A stretch of 64,000 bases of DNA from Lyophyllum atratum (taxonomy: Eukaryota > Basidiomycota > Agaricomycetes > Agaricales > Lyophyllaceae): assembly GCA_014905825.1 (NCBI GenBank), contig JACGCN010000031.1, forward strand, positions 186,001 through 250,000. The letters are read 5' to 3'. The notes under the pieces are model-generated. The model was not told the origin of the DNA, made no database searches, and saw nothing but the letters and a program-made list of their open reading frames with translations. Position numbers and translations under genes: made by a program. Shown in pieces: positions 12,766 to 24,161 of the stretch. Each line of letters begins with the position of its first letter. The stretch's first letter is position 1.

Positions 12766-14528
12766 CTACAACGCAACATCAGAATCAGCTAATGTTTTAT
12801 GCATTACTGAATCCGGGCGACGTACCTTGATGTCCTTCAACTGCAAATCATTTGTGACCTCCGTCTCGCGGAAGACCTCGATGCGGTACGGCTCCCTCTG
12901 GCTTTCCACGTGTGTATGCGACGTCACTTGCCCATGCGACGCAGGCGGTTGGCGGACCCGGAATTTGACATCGATGCCGCTTGTCGCGTAGTCGGAGCGC
13001 GGAATCATACCCTTGGAGGACATGTAGACGCGGTTGTTGAATACAGCGAGCAGAGTGTTGGAGTATCTGTTTGGGAAGCGCGGTTATATGGAATGCGAGG
13101 TGTGTTCAAGAGTGGAGCTTACAGTTTTCCGAGAGCATAGGCGCTAGTGGAAGGAGTTTTTGATGAGGATTGAAGGATGAGGACGGGTATGGAAACTCAC
13201 GGTGCCATAGAGATGCTTGGGTTTTCCTGTAGGTCGATGATGAGTATACCGTGATCAGACGGAGGCCAGTGGAGCTTACTGGTATCGCTAAAAGGCACAC
13301 GAGGACAACAATCGCCACAGAAGCTGTATGATAACGTTGAGGGAAATTAAATGGTCGCAGTCCTTATAGCGGACATACCCGTGACGGAGTTCGTTTCTAC
13401 TGTCAGGCGTACGATGCGCACCAAAACGCTGTCAGTATTCTGATGCTCACCGCGGGATCTGTGTCGTAAAAGCTACCGTTGCGAGAGCGGTTGAGAAGGA
13501 CATAGCTTGCGGAAAGGATGACAGACGACCTCACCAGGAAGGTCATAACTATTGCGATCAATGTATCAGCAAGGGCACTTCCACCAAGCCACAGCTGCAC
13601 AGTATTGATGTCAGGATGAGTTGAGCCATCGTCGTCATAGGAGCCTTACAGAAAGCTGCCAGGTAAGCTCATGCAGGCGTGCTAGATTCCCAACAGCGAA
13701 TGCCTGGCAAGCATAAAAGATGAATATAGTGAGATTCCATTCAAGAAGTTATGTAACTCACCCCGACGCCCGTCGCGATTGCACCTACGAAGCTCGACAG
13801 TGCAACCTGCGAGAAGACGCCCAGTTAGTCGATAGTTCGAAGACCCTGATGTCAAGGGGACACAAACCAGGAAAACAGCTCCAGGAAGCCACCACGACTT
13901 CTGCAGAACCCATATACGCCAGCAGAAGAATGTCTGCGCGATGAATGCGATGACGCCATCCAGAATGGGGGCGTCGAAGGCGGAGATGAAAGGGTCGGAG
14001 AGCATCATCATGTTGCCAAAACCTTTCGCGAACCAATGGAACGCATCGGCAGTTCCAAGTACTGACTGTACAGTATCCAGCGCGAAGATGGTGTAGACTA
14101 GAAAGCATAATACGGGCGTAAGTCATGAGAAGGTGGGGTGACCTGGCGAATTACCAAGGACTTTGATCTTCTTTTTATCTTCCGGGAAGCATTGGTGGTA
14201 GACATCTGTAGACAACCAGAAATAGGGGGATGTGAATGTGGTGAGAGATGACTGGTAGCTTAAACGTACAAGTCTGCATGACGAGAATCCCGTACAAAAA
14301 CCAGTTGAGCATAATCCCCACGAGCTAGAGAGATACCAATGGTCAGATATGCTTCGAGAAAAGCTGCTGTGACCGTTCAAAAAGGGACATACTGGTGGAC
14401 CCGCTCTGAAAAAAAGAACCCGATAGTTCAGGACCTGCCAATGAAAGCGCTCGAAGGGGAAGGACTCACATAGCAGCGATATTGAGCGGGATCGGCGGCA
14501 ATGGGGCCTGCGATGTCGAGTCCATCAT
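12766..14528 (-). CDS. DUF6534-family seven-helix membrane protein
   Basis: Basidiomycete-specific membrane protein family of unknown role, usually predicted to have seven helices. The start MMDSTSQAPLPPIPLNIAA at 14,528 leads through short introns into LVGIMLNWFLYGILVMQTY, the loop CFPEDKKKIKVL, FALDTVQSVLGTADAFHWF, AFIAQTFFCWRIWVL, a long exon with LADTLIAIVMTFLVRSS, and LLNRSRNGSFYDTD. The hydrophilic tail contains NNRVYMSSKGM and ends at the stop codon at 12,766-12,768. Helix order and the loop 'FPxDxxxxKxLV' match DUF6534 proteins. Introns join in phase and no lesion was found. Confidence 0.8.
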
Positions 14529-15831
14529 AGACAACGTAGAGCTTCGCTGTGGCTGCACTGAAAACGACGGATAAGGGGATGGTAAAATGAAAACCGAGGG
14601 AGGCGAACAGTTCTATTTAGGTTTTGGATCACGATATATGAGTGTGTTTTAGGCGTGTCAGCCCTGGACCGACGGCACGCTGTAAGACAATTCGACCCTG
14701 AAGCTTTGGAGCTTAAGAAATCTGTAAATGGACGCGAAGTTAGGTGCCACACTGGGGCAGATATTGAGGCCGGATACTAGACTTCACGCTTCCAGCGATC
14801 GAAGAGAGGTCAAAGTGCGTTTAGCGACAAATCGCACTGGTACACCGTCTTCCTGTGCGCAATGGAACGGGATACATGTTGGGATGACCCAAAAGTCAGG
14901 ATCATGAAGGATTGATGCAATCTTGGGAGATTCTTGATCATATGCATTGTCGGGGGGGATAAAAAAGGTGATGTAATCCGGGAGTTGCCAGAGATGGCCA
15001 CAGTCTCCGGTTTTGCTTCGGTTCAAGTACCTCTCTGACCCTTACCCCGCTGAATGGGATCAGCAAACATCGTTGTTTCAACCGGAAGAGTCCAGATCTT
15101 TCTCCAACCTTTGCGTCTGGATCGTGTCTTGGCTTGTTGCTACGGAGTTCTCGAATCCCGACTTCCTGTTTCGCTTTGAACCATCGATTATTATAATCTC
15201 TGCTTAGGGATTGCCAGACCCGCCTAATCAGTTAGGCTTCCTAAACCGACTAGTGAAATCGGTACCAATCTCCTTTGGCCTATTCCTCGATCATCTTCTA
15301 AGCATCTCTTAGATTGCGACCCGAGCCGTCGGCTGATCTTAAGGCGGCTTCCTGGTTCAACGACGCTTGCCGAGATAGAACATCACTGTAAATTTACTCC
15401 TTCAAGATCTTCTGGCATCTTATTTCATTAACGACATGGATCTAGGCTCACATAAGCCCCTCACACGTTTCACGTGTGAGGGGCTTATATCAAGGTCAAG
15501 CTTAATAAAGGGCAATGTATTATCGTGCTCATTTGCTCGCTGTGGCTTGTACACCCTCTTCAAAATACTGTATCACCTGAGAAAAGTTGCTCATATAGGT
15601 CATATCTATCAACTTGTGCCACCAGAACAAAATAATCCAACGGGACGAGATTACGGCGGCCCACAGAAAGAAAAGCTCGGATTGTAGTCATAGCTTTCAA
15701 GAGGCTACAAAAATTTGTAGTCTTCGGAGCTTGAGTTGCCGGCATCACGGTGACTGATGTGACAATCGATGACGTGAGCGCATGCCCATTACCCTGAACC
15801 GCGTCCTCGCGAATCGCGATCGGTCAATATC
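14529..15831. other. Intergenic stretch with a perfect hairpin, otherwise no supported gene
   Basis: A minus-strand frame of 80 codons at 14,784-15,026 (ending RFVAKRTLTSLRSLEA) looks mildly coding but has no recognised family. Apart from the hairpin at 15,452-15,488 nothing else was identified. Confidence 0.4.
15452..15488. repeat. Perfect 17-bp inverted repeat with 3-base loop
   Basis: ATAAGCCCCTCACACGT, then TTC, then the exact reverse complement. It sits in a gene-poor stretch. It could be a transposon end-to-end junction, an extruding cruciform or a transcribed hairpin; the sequence alone does not decide. Confidence 0.8.
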
Positions 15832-16491
15832 ATGGCGCGTACCCGGGCAGCCAAGAAGTCGACCGTAGGCAGCAAGCTGTCCGATGCTATCAACGCGATT
15901 AGGAGCAGCGGGTTTCGGTCGACAAATCACTTCATTCAGAAATTCTATGACTCCGAGCATGCGGTCCAAAGTCTGCGGCACCAAGAAGGCAAATCCTACG
16001 GACCGGCCAAGCTCATGGACTTGTGGACTCAGTCTGTACCTTCAGGCTCTGAACACGAGCTCCACCTCGCAATAACTCGAAAAGCTGCCCAAATCATGGT
16101 CAAGGAGTCCACCACTGCGTACCATGATAAAACTCTGCGGTTCTCTTCCTCTGGTCTCGACATCCCTTACCTTACCACGGATTTCGGCATTAAGACAATT
16201 CAGCAGAGTTACGCCAACCTCCTTCCTTGCCTATCATTTCTTCTACATGCTCTCTTGACAGCGGAGAACGATTATGAGCGGCGGAATGACACAGAGAAGA
16301 TGGGAAAGGAGAAGATGGCAGGGAACGCGTGGACGTTTTGGTATGAGACTAGACATGGATCATCCTGTCGCGACTCCAAGAGGTGTCCTCGCTTTTTCAG
16401 GGCCTTCCAACCTGTTATATCAATCCATATCAAAGCCTACGCTGGACACCCGGGCCCGAATGCCGCCGTATATGTAGTTCGCCTCAGATGA
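15832..16491 (+). CDS. Repeat-associated hypothetical protein (DUF6589-like N-terminal region)
   Basis: A 219-codon open frame beginning MARTRAAKKSTVGSKLSDAI. Segments such as LHLAITRKAAQIMVKEST, DIPYLTTDFGIKTIQQSYANLLP and LTAENDYERR recall the N-terminal part of repetitive agaricomycete proteins annotated DUF6589, which I know from memory and hold with limited certainty. The expected long C-terminal domain does not follow. After about residue 165 the frame turns into low-quality sequence, and further frames with stops continue to about 16,900. Most likely a truncated remnant of a multicopy, possibly transposon-related gene. Confidence 0.4.
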   Translation: MARTRAAKKSTVGSKLSDAINAIRSSGFRSTNHFIQKFYDSEHAVQSLRHQEGKSYGPAKLMDLWTQSVPSGSEHELHLAITRKAAQIMVKESTTAYHDKTLRFSSSGLDIPYLTTDFGIKTIQQSYANLLPCLSFLLHALLTAENDYERRNDTEKMGKEKMAGNAWTFWYETRHGSSCRDSKRCPRFFRAFQPVISIHIKAYAGHPGPNAAVYVVRLR

Positions 16492-17010
16492 CTGTAACCT
16501 GCCACTCGTCTGAAATCCCACCGGCGCCACAAGGAAAATCTGTCTTTCATGTCTTTGACGCCAGAAATGACAGGCGCCTGACTTGGATTCCGAAGCCTCG
16601 CGTCCCTGCGTTGAGTTTTATATTCCGGGACCCAACGGCAGGGCCCAATTCAATTCGTTCAGCCTTCAGCTCCCACCTTGCCAGCACCAGGGGCGGCTTT
16701 CTCCCCTTTGACGGCACCGGGAGAAAGGACGTATGGAGTATGGGAAAAGACGCTAGCGGTTTCTTGGCTACAATGATCAGAATGTTCACCTATAGTATCT
16801 CAGGATCTTCATACGGCTGAATAAGATCGATCGTCTATGTATAGAGCTCAAGGTGGACCCAGGCTTCAAAAACGGACAAATTCTGTTGTGCTTTGGTCCT
16901 CAGAACGTCTGACCATCATTCCAAGCCCTTAGCTATCATCCACCAGATATATTCTTCCAGAATCCACGCCTGTGGATACCATCTGAGCCGAGGCCAAAAA
17001 GCCAGTCGAG
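16492..17010. other. Probable continuation of the truncated repeat gene; no intact gene
   Basis: A plus-strand frame at about 16,540-16,820 (pieces WIPKPRVPALSFIFRDP and GGFLPFDGTGRKDVWSMG) has coding-like composition but no recognised family. Several stops interrupt the sequence up to the convergent end of the O-methyltransferase gene. Confidence 0.3.
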
Positions 17011-18918
17011 TTAGATGGGTGCTGCGATGACGGGCTCATAGAAGTTGCTCGGAGGATCATGTCGTCTCGTCCCAATAAGCTTCCACCCAGTGCTTTCCAG
17101 TAGTGCAGCCAGCTTCCCGATCGTCCGCTCCTGTGAGTTGAGCCACATCATCATCTGCCGCCATCCATCAGCGTCGAGTAAGCTAATGATAGAAGGCGAT
17201 GAGTAGCTTACCCCGAGATCGACGACATACGGCATCACGTTCGCCGCGCCAAAGTTCGGCAGAATGGGCGCAGGAGCTTCGTGGTATTCGTCATCCAAGC
17301 CACAGTCGGTTGTAGGATCATGACACGCGTAGGCAACGATGTTATCGACGATGACCAGCTTTGTGTCGGGCTTTGCGGCTGCTCGAAGGGCTTTGAGGAT
17401 TTTAGCGGAGTAGGGATCGGCCCAGTCATGCAGAATCTGCTTTAGTATAAATACCGATGCGTTGGTGATGGGTTGAGGTGTGAAGAAATCGTGGGCTGGA
17501 GGGATCGATATGTCTGAATGATATGAAGACTGCTTGAGAAAGCTTACGTGTGAAAGTGAGTCTGCCTGAGTTCACGACTTCTGGGTATTCTTTGCTCCAA
17601 TGCTATGTGAATTAGCGTAAGTAGGCTGAGGTAGATTCGCTGGTGAGTATTGCCATACCATCTTGGCCTCTTCACATACAGCCTTGAAATCCTGCACTAC
17701 GAACTTCAGATGTTCATTGTTCCGCGCGACCGCAACCGATGACGTCCCGATTCCTCCACCAACATCTACGACGACGGATCCCTTCGGGAGTGCCTTCCAA
17801 TCCAACACTGAGTCACATTATCGTAGTCAGAGCAAAATACTTTCGGACCAAGAACCTACAAACCGTCGTCGAGGATGTCAGGCGGCTGCATCTGCGCGAT
17901 CCCATGCATGCCAATGGCGAAGCGGCGGCGGCGGTATGACTGCTCTGGGGTTTCATACCATACCCACAGAGGTGTATCGACGTTGAAGACGCGGTTGAAT
18001 GGCGCGTGGATAGGCTCATCTGAGAATGCGGTCTTGGGGTCCTTGAGGTTCTCGAGGAGGTGAGATGAGAACTTCGCGCCATCCCCTGATCTGAAGAGCA
18101 TGTTGATCGACACTGATCGAAGAAACACGATAAGAGGCATACAAGTGTTCGACTAGGGCTGCGTAGCCTGGCGTTCCCTCGTGTTTACCTTCTGGCCTGC
18201 GGTATACTGTGTGAATAGGACGCCTTGTGCTGAAGCGAGACATACTTTTTGAGGAGCTCTTTAAAACATTTCCCGCTATCCATTACGGATGATATTCTGG
18301 TGTTGGCGAAAACATCAGGAGTGACCTCCCTATAGCATTGGTTGAGACACAGCACACGAAGCAGTCTACCTGAAAAATTATCGTGAGCTTCGGCGCCCTG
18401 GCCATCTTAGAGCTTCGCGACAAAAATTCCTACTGAGTTTGTTGCTGTCCACATTACATATTTTTGCAATATCCTTGACATGCAGCCCCTACAAACGCGT
18501 CAATGAACGTAAACCCCATTTCTACTAAGTGTGAACGCGCACCTGCGGCCCCGCATCACGAAGAATCTCCGTCACATTCAGCTCCAAGGCCGTACGCAGA
18601 GCGGCATTCTTGAAGTGCTATTCCAGTACGCGGGGTGAGCCTCCTACACAAAGTTCCAGAGACATCGCGACGTACTCCCAGCACGATACTCATTAACGAC
18701 ATATGGGGCGGCATAACACGTTCCGCCAGCTGAATCGCAGCAGCCGCGATCACATTCGTCGCATCCACTGCTGCCTGGCTAGCTCGAAACGCCTCAGATT
18801 CGGGGCAAAACGGCTCATTGGCATTCGGAAATGGTGTGTTGTTCTCTTTGCATGCCTGAAGTAGCGCTGATACTGAGGAGGAGATGAGATCGGAGAGCTG
18901 TTGAATTTCGGTAGCCAT
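17011..18918 (-). CDS. SAM-dependent O-methyltransferase (plant/fungal family 2 type)
   Basis: Transfers a methyl group from S-adenosylmethionine to a hydroxyl, usually on an aromatic secondary metabolite or lignin-derived phenol; the substrate is unknown. The N-terminal dimerisation part starts MATEIQQLSDLISSSVSALL. It continues with ALRTALELNVTEILRDAGP and a winged-helix region (GLHVKDIAKICNVDSNKL, LLRVLCLNQCYREV). The SAM site is VVVDVGGGIGTSSVAVA, followed by KFVVQDF. The catalytic-base region is LKQILHDWADPYSAKIL and LVIVDNIV, and the protein ends NFYEPVIAAPI. At least eight exons; one junction near 18,110 needs an intron beginning at gtgtcgatc to stay in frame. Apparently intact. It lies convergent to the repeat gene and is not clustered with an obvious biosynthetic core. 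Confidence 0.85.
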
Positions 18919-20236
18919 GGCGCGCTGGTGAAAGTATCTGTTGGGAGACGGATGTGTACCTTAAGTATAACGAAGGATGTTCCAACGAAGGTCGCTCGGG
19001 TGAGGCAGATAGTAGTCAGTCTAACCGTCCTTGGCGAGGTGCATGGTGTCCCATAAGGATCCTGGTGAACGATTGATCCGCAAGTCGCCAGGTGTGGAAA
19101 CCCATGGACCAAGCTTAAAGGTTCGCGATAGCGTGTCGAAAATCCGGGGAAACGTTCAGCGAATTGATGAAATGTTGAGACGTTGATGTTCCGCAAAAGT
19201 AAAAGGCTTTGATGATCTCGATTGTCTTGGATCTCGAGCCTCGTAAAATATTGATCTCGGCTACTTGCCACAACGACCGTCGGACGCGAACAAAGAAGAA
19301 CGCCAGAGAACGCCCTATGCGCGCCAAGGGAAGATTGAAGTCGCGTATATATGACTTCTGATGATCATCGATATCGATGCTTAACGGTAATCAGAAGTCT
19401 ATCTGGTATCTAGCTTGCATTTCAGGTTCCTTCAAGACCTCCTTGGTTTAAGAGGCGAAATATGACCTACTCGCCGAGGACGCGGAAGATTGGCGGAAAC
19501 AAGGTATATATCTCTCGCCCACCCCCCAAAGTTCGAACTCGTGCCACAGATTCGGGACAGATTGATATCCTCTGAACTGACATAACTCTACCCATGACTC
19601 TCACCGACGTCGTCAGCGTGAGAGGCGACTAGCAAGGGACACGGAAGGGCGGGAGAATGGTCTGTCAACCGTGTGTCCTCCGCCGCTGCCAATCTCCTTG
19701 TTCCCTGAGCACACGTCCGGTCGAGTGGACATTGTGTCCACCCGCTCTCCCACACATATCAAGAACCACGCCACCAGGATCAGAGGCTCCATGAAAAATC
19801 CAGGAAACTCCCTCCAACGACGTGCCCGACGTCGCAGTGCCGCCGGTGGCGAGTGGTCCGAAGGAGCGGGTGGCAGCGAAGCCGAAAGCGAAGAGGAGGA
19901 AGAATGTCGACGCTTCGACTGATGAAGAGGGCAACGCCAACGGCAGAGGAGACGGGATATTAACCAACTGGTCAAGTCCTTCTCGTCGCCCCAATCTTAG
20001 CCATTGTATTCGTACCTGGACTAATCTGTTCATCTCCGGTTCGCGAATAACACGAAGGGGACGTATGTTTCTGTGGACCAGGGTAGCACTGCGATCTGAA
20101 AGGGACCTGGAATGAGTACCTCTGCATTGAGCGGAGTCACGAACTAATCGTGCGTACCTTGCCTTGTCCCATACAATGTATCCCTCATCCCATCACATAC
20201 GACATCGAAACCTGCCTCAGCCCAATCCCACACGCT
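18919..20236. other. Upstream region of the O-methyltransferase; one unassigned charged frame
   Basis: Short frames only. A plus-strand frame at about 19,822-19,970 reads RVAAKPKAKRRKNVDASTDE and looks coding-like, with possible upstream pieces at 19,670-19,820, but I could not connect exons or name a family. No repeats were seen. Confidence 0.35.
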
Positions 20237-21777
20237 TCAAGGGAACCCGTCCCCATCCTGATCTCCCTCCACCAGATCCCACCCCTCCTCCTCCTCCACA
20301 ACCCTCACCTCCTCCTTCCTGCCCCGTCTCGTGTGCATCTGGACCTTGCCGGACCGCGGGCGCATCCGTGACGCAGGGTGCGCAGTCGTGGCTTGTAGGA
20401 GCTGCGCGAAGTCGAGTGGGAACCCGGGCGGGGTTGGGGGCGGGAGCGTCGGGTTCGTTTCGTGTGATTTCCTGGTGGATAAGTATAAGTATGAGCCAAG
20501 TGAGCCATGGGGTAAGGAGAGGGAGAGTCACCTGCCGAGATCAGCGCTGCAACATACACTCCAGAGGTTGCTCAGCACGTCTCCGGCCTGCGCAAGGGGG
20601 ACGTCGACGTTCTGCGTGTGAGCGAGGTAGCAGACGTTGTATAGAAGCATCGCGAGCGCCGTTGTGAATGAGCTTTGTGGGGCTGGATCTGGTTCGATGT
20701 AGGATTCGGAGATGGAGACGGTACGCTGCCTAGGGGCGGAGTCAGACTTGCGGGAAGGACATGACGGGGGTGGAGAGGTGGGCGAGGGCGCTGCGGATGA
20801 GAGGTGTAATGGGTGCTTCGTATGCCACCTATAGAGTCTGTAGTTAGATGGGGAGATGTGTAGGAGAGAGGATAGGACGTACTTTGCCCATCCACCGAGC
20901 TCAGAGCCTTTACCGGCTCCAATGGATGGCTGACCGACGCCAAGTTTGCCCCCTGACCAGGATATTTCGAAAGGTAGTTTAATCCCGAGGTAAAAGGTTA
21001 GGAGCGAGAGGAAGTGGATCGTATGGGTTATCACGGCGTTTATATGGTCTGGTGGGTATCCTACATAGGAGACACATGAGTCGGAATGTCATCATGAAGG
21101 AGGGTAAAAGCACGTACGTCGAATGTCTCCGGGGACAGGAAGAATCAAGTCCCCTATTGTCCATTCCCCCTTTGTTCCTGCTTTGCCGCCGATGGGTGGC
21201 CGTCCGCCCACCTCGACCACGTTGAACACCTCGACGAGCTCTTGCACCAAGCCTGAGCGCGCTCGTGCGAGAGTTATGGAAAGTGCGTTGAGCTCTTGCG
21301 TCTCGCGCTGCGCTGCGTAGTTTGTTGGTGCCGGGTGAGGTAGGAGATTTGCTGCGGATAGAGTGCGCCGACGCGCTGCAAGCCCCTCTCTCAAGGCCCG
21401 AAGCCGATCTCGATCTATTTTGGAATCATCCGTTACAATGCTGATAACAAGAAACAACGCTACACCCACTCTTATCGTTCTCCTTCCTCAGCCTCGTAAG
21501 GCCATTCAAGACCTCATCGACTCGAGTCTGGTAATCCGCAAGCGTAGCCCGACGCACTCGCGACGGCTCTATGGTTTCGAGAGCCTTGGATGCCTTGGAA
21601 ACCTGTTCCTGGCGGTCGGAGGCAAAATGGTGCGTCTGGTGTCTAAAATCGCGTAAACTGGGTATCGTCTTTCAGAACGAGTGACAATCATTCAGGTGGC
21701 TTCTCGACTGACTGGGTTCGTAGGCAATTCTCGCAGAAAAATTGGCGTTGCTTGAGCTCGCAGTTTGTGCAGTCCAT
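20237..21777 (-). CDS. Atg14/UVRAG (Vps38)-type autophagy subunit
   Basis: Likely a subunit of the class III PI3-kinase (Vps34) complex acting at autophagic or endosomal membranes. Exon 1 encodes a Cys-rich start, MDCTNCELKQRQFFCENCLR, the double CxxC arrangement seen at the Atg14 N-terminus. Next comes a coiled-coil (FASDRQEQVSKASKALETIE, VLNGLTRLRKENDK, RDRLRALREGLAARRRTLSA). The Atg14/UVRAG core shows EWTIGDLILPVP, INAVITHTIHFLSLLTFYLG, LPFEISWSGG and ALAMLLYNVCYLAHTQNV. The last exon has PLDFAQLLQATTAHPAS and an acidic end, with stop at 20,237-20,239. The region around SSAAPSPTSPPPSCPSR is low complexity. I cannot choose between Atg14 and Vps38/UVRAG. Splice phases fit and no lesion was seen. 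Confidence 0.7.
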
Positions 21778-22154
21778 ATGGTCTGGAGGCTGGATGCGAG
21801 ATGGGTAAGGAAGCGCAGGGCCAGGGAATTGTAGGTGGGAGACGTAATGAGCCTTTTAGCACCAAATTGAGATTACGTCGTCGGGATTCGGTTGCTGCCA
21901 CGTGGGCGGCACGCGGCCCGACAATTCCGTTCAACTTCAACCTTTGAACAACCTTGACGGCAACGCTGACAGCGTTGACGGTGTTACCGTCAATCTTACG
22001 CACTGGCGAGTTCTTTTTCCCTCCCCCAAAACGCGCCTTACTAATACTTATGTATGTTTGACTCAGGCCCTATGACTGCGTTGGACTTGCACACATACTC
22101 CTCATCCGATCAGGATGGTGCTTTGGATCGATCATCGATGTCTTATGTCAAACA
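21778..22154. other. Upstream region and start of duplicated block II
   Basis: No gene. Homology to 41,660-41,885 begins near 21,930 (CTTGACGGCAACGC) and continues up to the transposon insertion site. Confidence 0.5.
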
Positions 22155-22162
22155 GTCAGGAG

Positions 22163-22687
22163 AGGCCCCCGGAAGCTCCACCAAGGGTCTGTCCGGAAAA
22201 TAACCCAAAAATCGGCCTAAAATACGCAATGTCGAGGCCCTCAAATACGCAATGTCGGACAGTGATATTCACGTGATAAGGTCACGTGTATGCCAAAAAC
22301 GCGTCCAAAAATGGTAGCGTGACGCGACGCGTTAATTCTCTACATTAATATTTCACTGTTTCTATGAGCTACTTAGCCATTTCGCCTCCGTGCACATTAT
22401 CAGCATTTGGACAGGCGTGAGGTGCAGCGAGGAAAGGGTAGTATCACGGAGGGTGATTCCGAATCACCCTAGAGTCTTCAACATGTGAAATTCAAACTCC
22501 TCTCTGCTACAAACGTGGGTGGCGGAGATTTTTCGTCCTGGAGGGGCCTGAAATACGCAATGTCGGTGACAGAGATTGAGGGTCGCTGGGCCTCAAATAC
22601 GCTATCACCCGACAGGAATTTGGCCATTTTTGGGCCCTCAAATACGCTATTTTTCGGACAGACCCTTGGTGGAGCTTCCGGGGGCCT
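22163..22687. mobile_element. 525-bp non-autonomous TIR transposon, 8-bp target duplication
   Basis: The terminal inverted repeats are identical for 33 bases, starting AGGCCCCCGGAAGCTCCACC. The flanks are GTCAGGAG at 22,155-22,162 and 22,688-22,695. The paralogous block at 41.9 kb has a single GTCAGGAG and no insert, which proves the insertion. Inside, AAATACGC(A/T)AT recurs about four to five times near both ends, like transposase-binding subterminal repeats. No transposase frame is present. An 8-bp duplication is typical of hAT and of Kyakuja-Dileera-Zisupton elements; family undecided. Confidence 0.92.
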
Positions 22688-22695
22688 GTCAGGAG

Positions 22696-23506
22696 CAACT
22701 CAGCATGGTAGAGAAACAGCCCACGCATTCTTAACAAAAGACTCCTTTTCTAGAGTCATAGTCGCCTAGATCTCCATTCCCGAGCTGCCCATGGCAAATT
22801 GCGAATCATTCTATGTCTACTAGAGCACTAGCTACGATCGCGACACACATACCTCCGCGGCACCATGAATATCTCAGTCCCACACCTCTGTCCACTTCTG
22901 AGCAACCTCAGACCCGATATCTAGATCAAAACTCCCCGCGTGTCCTATTCCATCCTGACAGTCACTCAGCGATCTTATCAAACAGAATGTTACTACCTCT
23001 GCCAGTCCTCTGCCGCGTTGAGTTGGCAGCCGCTATGCTCGGCAGCATACGGCACGAACAACGGCACGTCATCAGATACTCTCGGATGGGCACTCAATAC
23101 CCAAATGTAAAGCATTGTAAAGGCTATCATGTCGCCTCAGGTCTCGGTAAGCGCACGAGTTCACGCAGCTACAACATGTTGAGTTACCTTTCCTTCGTAT
23201 CTCCAGCCTTCCAGGATTTCCATCGCTTAGGAATGCTTGTACAGGCCTCTTGTCTGCTTCATCGGGTGCCAGGTCACCGCAAGATCTAATAATATCCCGC
23301 AGTGTCATGACCGTGGCGTACAGTCATTTCTTGCCCGAAGGCTCACCACACGCGATGTCAAAAGCTGAGCAGCCCCGAGCTCATCGCAGAACGTTATGGC
23401 ACATACGGGGATCCCTGAACGCTACGGGTCCTCTACCCAAAAATACACCAACGTCCACGTCTCAACTGACATCGCGCGCGCCGAGATGCCTTGACGAACT
23501 CCAGCC
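22696..23506. other. Upstream half of duplicated block II, no gene
   Basis: Sequence is conserved with 41,890-42,616 but has no supported coding region. Confidence 0.4.
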
Positions 23507-23512
23507 TATAAA
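23507..23512 (+). promoter_or_regulatory. TATA box of secreted peptide gene A
   Basis: TATAAA, 84 bases upstream of the ATG. The same box at the same distance precedes the paralogue (42,617-42,622). Confidence 0.6.
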
Positions 23513-23590
23513 GTGGGAACGGTCGGATACCCCACACCCTCATCAAGTCGAGCCTCCTTCACTCTTGCATCATCATCTACACCGCACATC

Positions 23591-23795
23591 ATGCAACTCT
23601 TCAAATCAATCAGCGCCGTCCTCATGTTTGCCCTCGCGCATCAGGTCTACGCGTCCCCCCTCGCGCCAACCTGCAACCCCAAAGTCGAATGCTGCAAGAG
23701 GGGTGAATCTTCAGGCAATGTCCTTCGTAAGTCTGGTTGCCGAGTCTGACTGAGATGGAGCTGATGAATCTGTTATTGCAGTTGTTCGCTGCTGA
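23591..23795 (+). CDS. Tiny secreted cysteine peptide, 49 residues (copy A)
   Basis: Unrecognised. Exon 1 (23,591-23,726) encodes a clear signal peptide, MQLFKSISAVLMFALAHQVY, then a short mature part with PTCNPKVECCKRG. Exon 2 (23,782-23,795) is only 14 bases; splicing GTAAGT..TTGCAG adds LVRC and a stop. The mature peptide would be about 26 residues with four Cys (C, CC and the last residue). The paralogue at 42,701 keeps the same intron, C-terminus and Cys, which supports the splice model over read-through. Possible secreted effector-like or signalling peptide; function unknown. Confidence 0.75.
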
Positions 23796-24161
23796 GGTGT
23801 CTCGAAGTAAGCAGTGTGCGGTGCATTTGCTCTCGGGGTGTATCTGATGGCTTGGAACGCCAGGGATATGAATGTAGTTTCCATCGTAGGAGACGCAGGA
23901 GTTTTATCATAGTCTGTGGGCAGTGCGAGCTGTATCGTGACTTTCTTGACTGCGACTGGGAACGTTCTGGATTACAGAGAATTTGTTCAACTACCTTTTA
24001 AAAATGGAGGGCAGTCATTAAGGGATGTCAATACCAGTCCCGACATAAGCCTTTACACCAAACCCAGTCCATGGAAGGTATCTTGGGCGATGGAGTGGGT
24101 TACAAGTCTCTGTCGGCTTGAGGCCCAATGTACGAGAAAAAGCAATCAAATGGATTATTAT
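23796..24161. other. 3' region of the peptide gene
   Basis: Conserved with 42,914-43,201, including a repeated stretch GGCAGTCATTAAGGGA. No gene. Confidence 0.4.

Noticed and set aside
16383..16820. Plus-strand frame of 145 codons as a separate gene
   Set aside because: Its first part is a shadow of the 15,832 frame and the rest looks like a continuation of the same broken repeat gene.
20164..20667. Plus-strand frame of 167 codons
   Set aside because: Antisense to the last exons of the Atg14/UVRAG-type gene; Pro/Arg-rich shadow.
22163..22687. Small plus-strand frame 22,485-22,769 as a gene
   Set aside because: It crosses the transposon end and has no conserved counterpart in the duplicate block.
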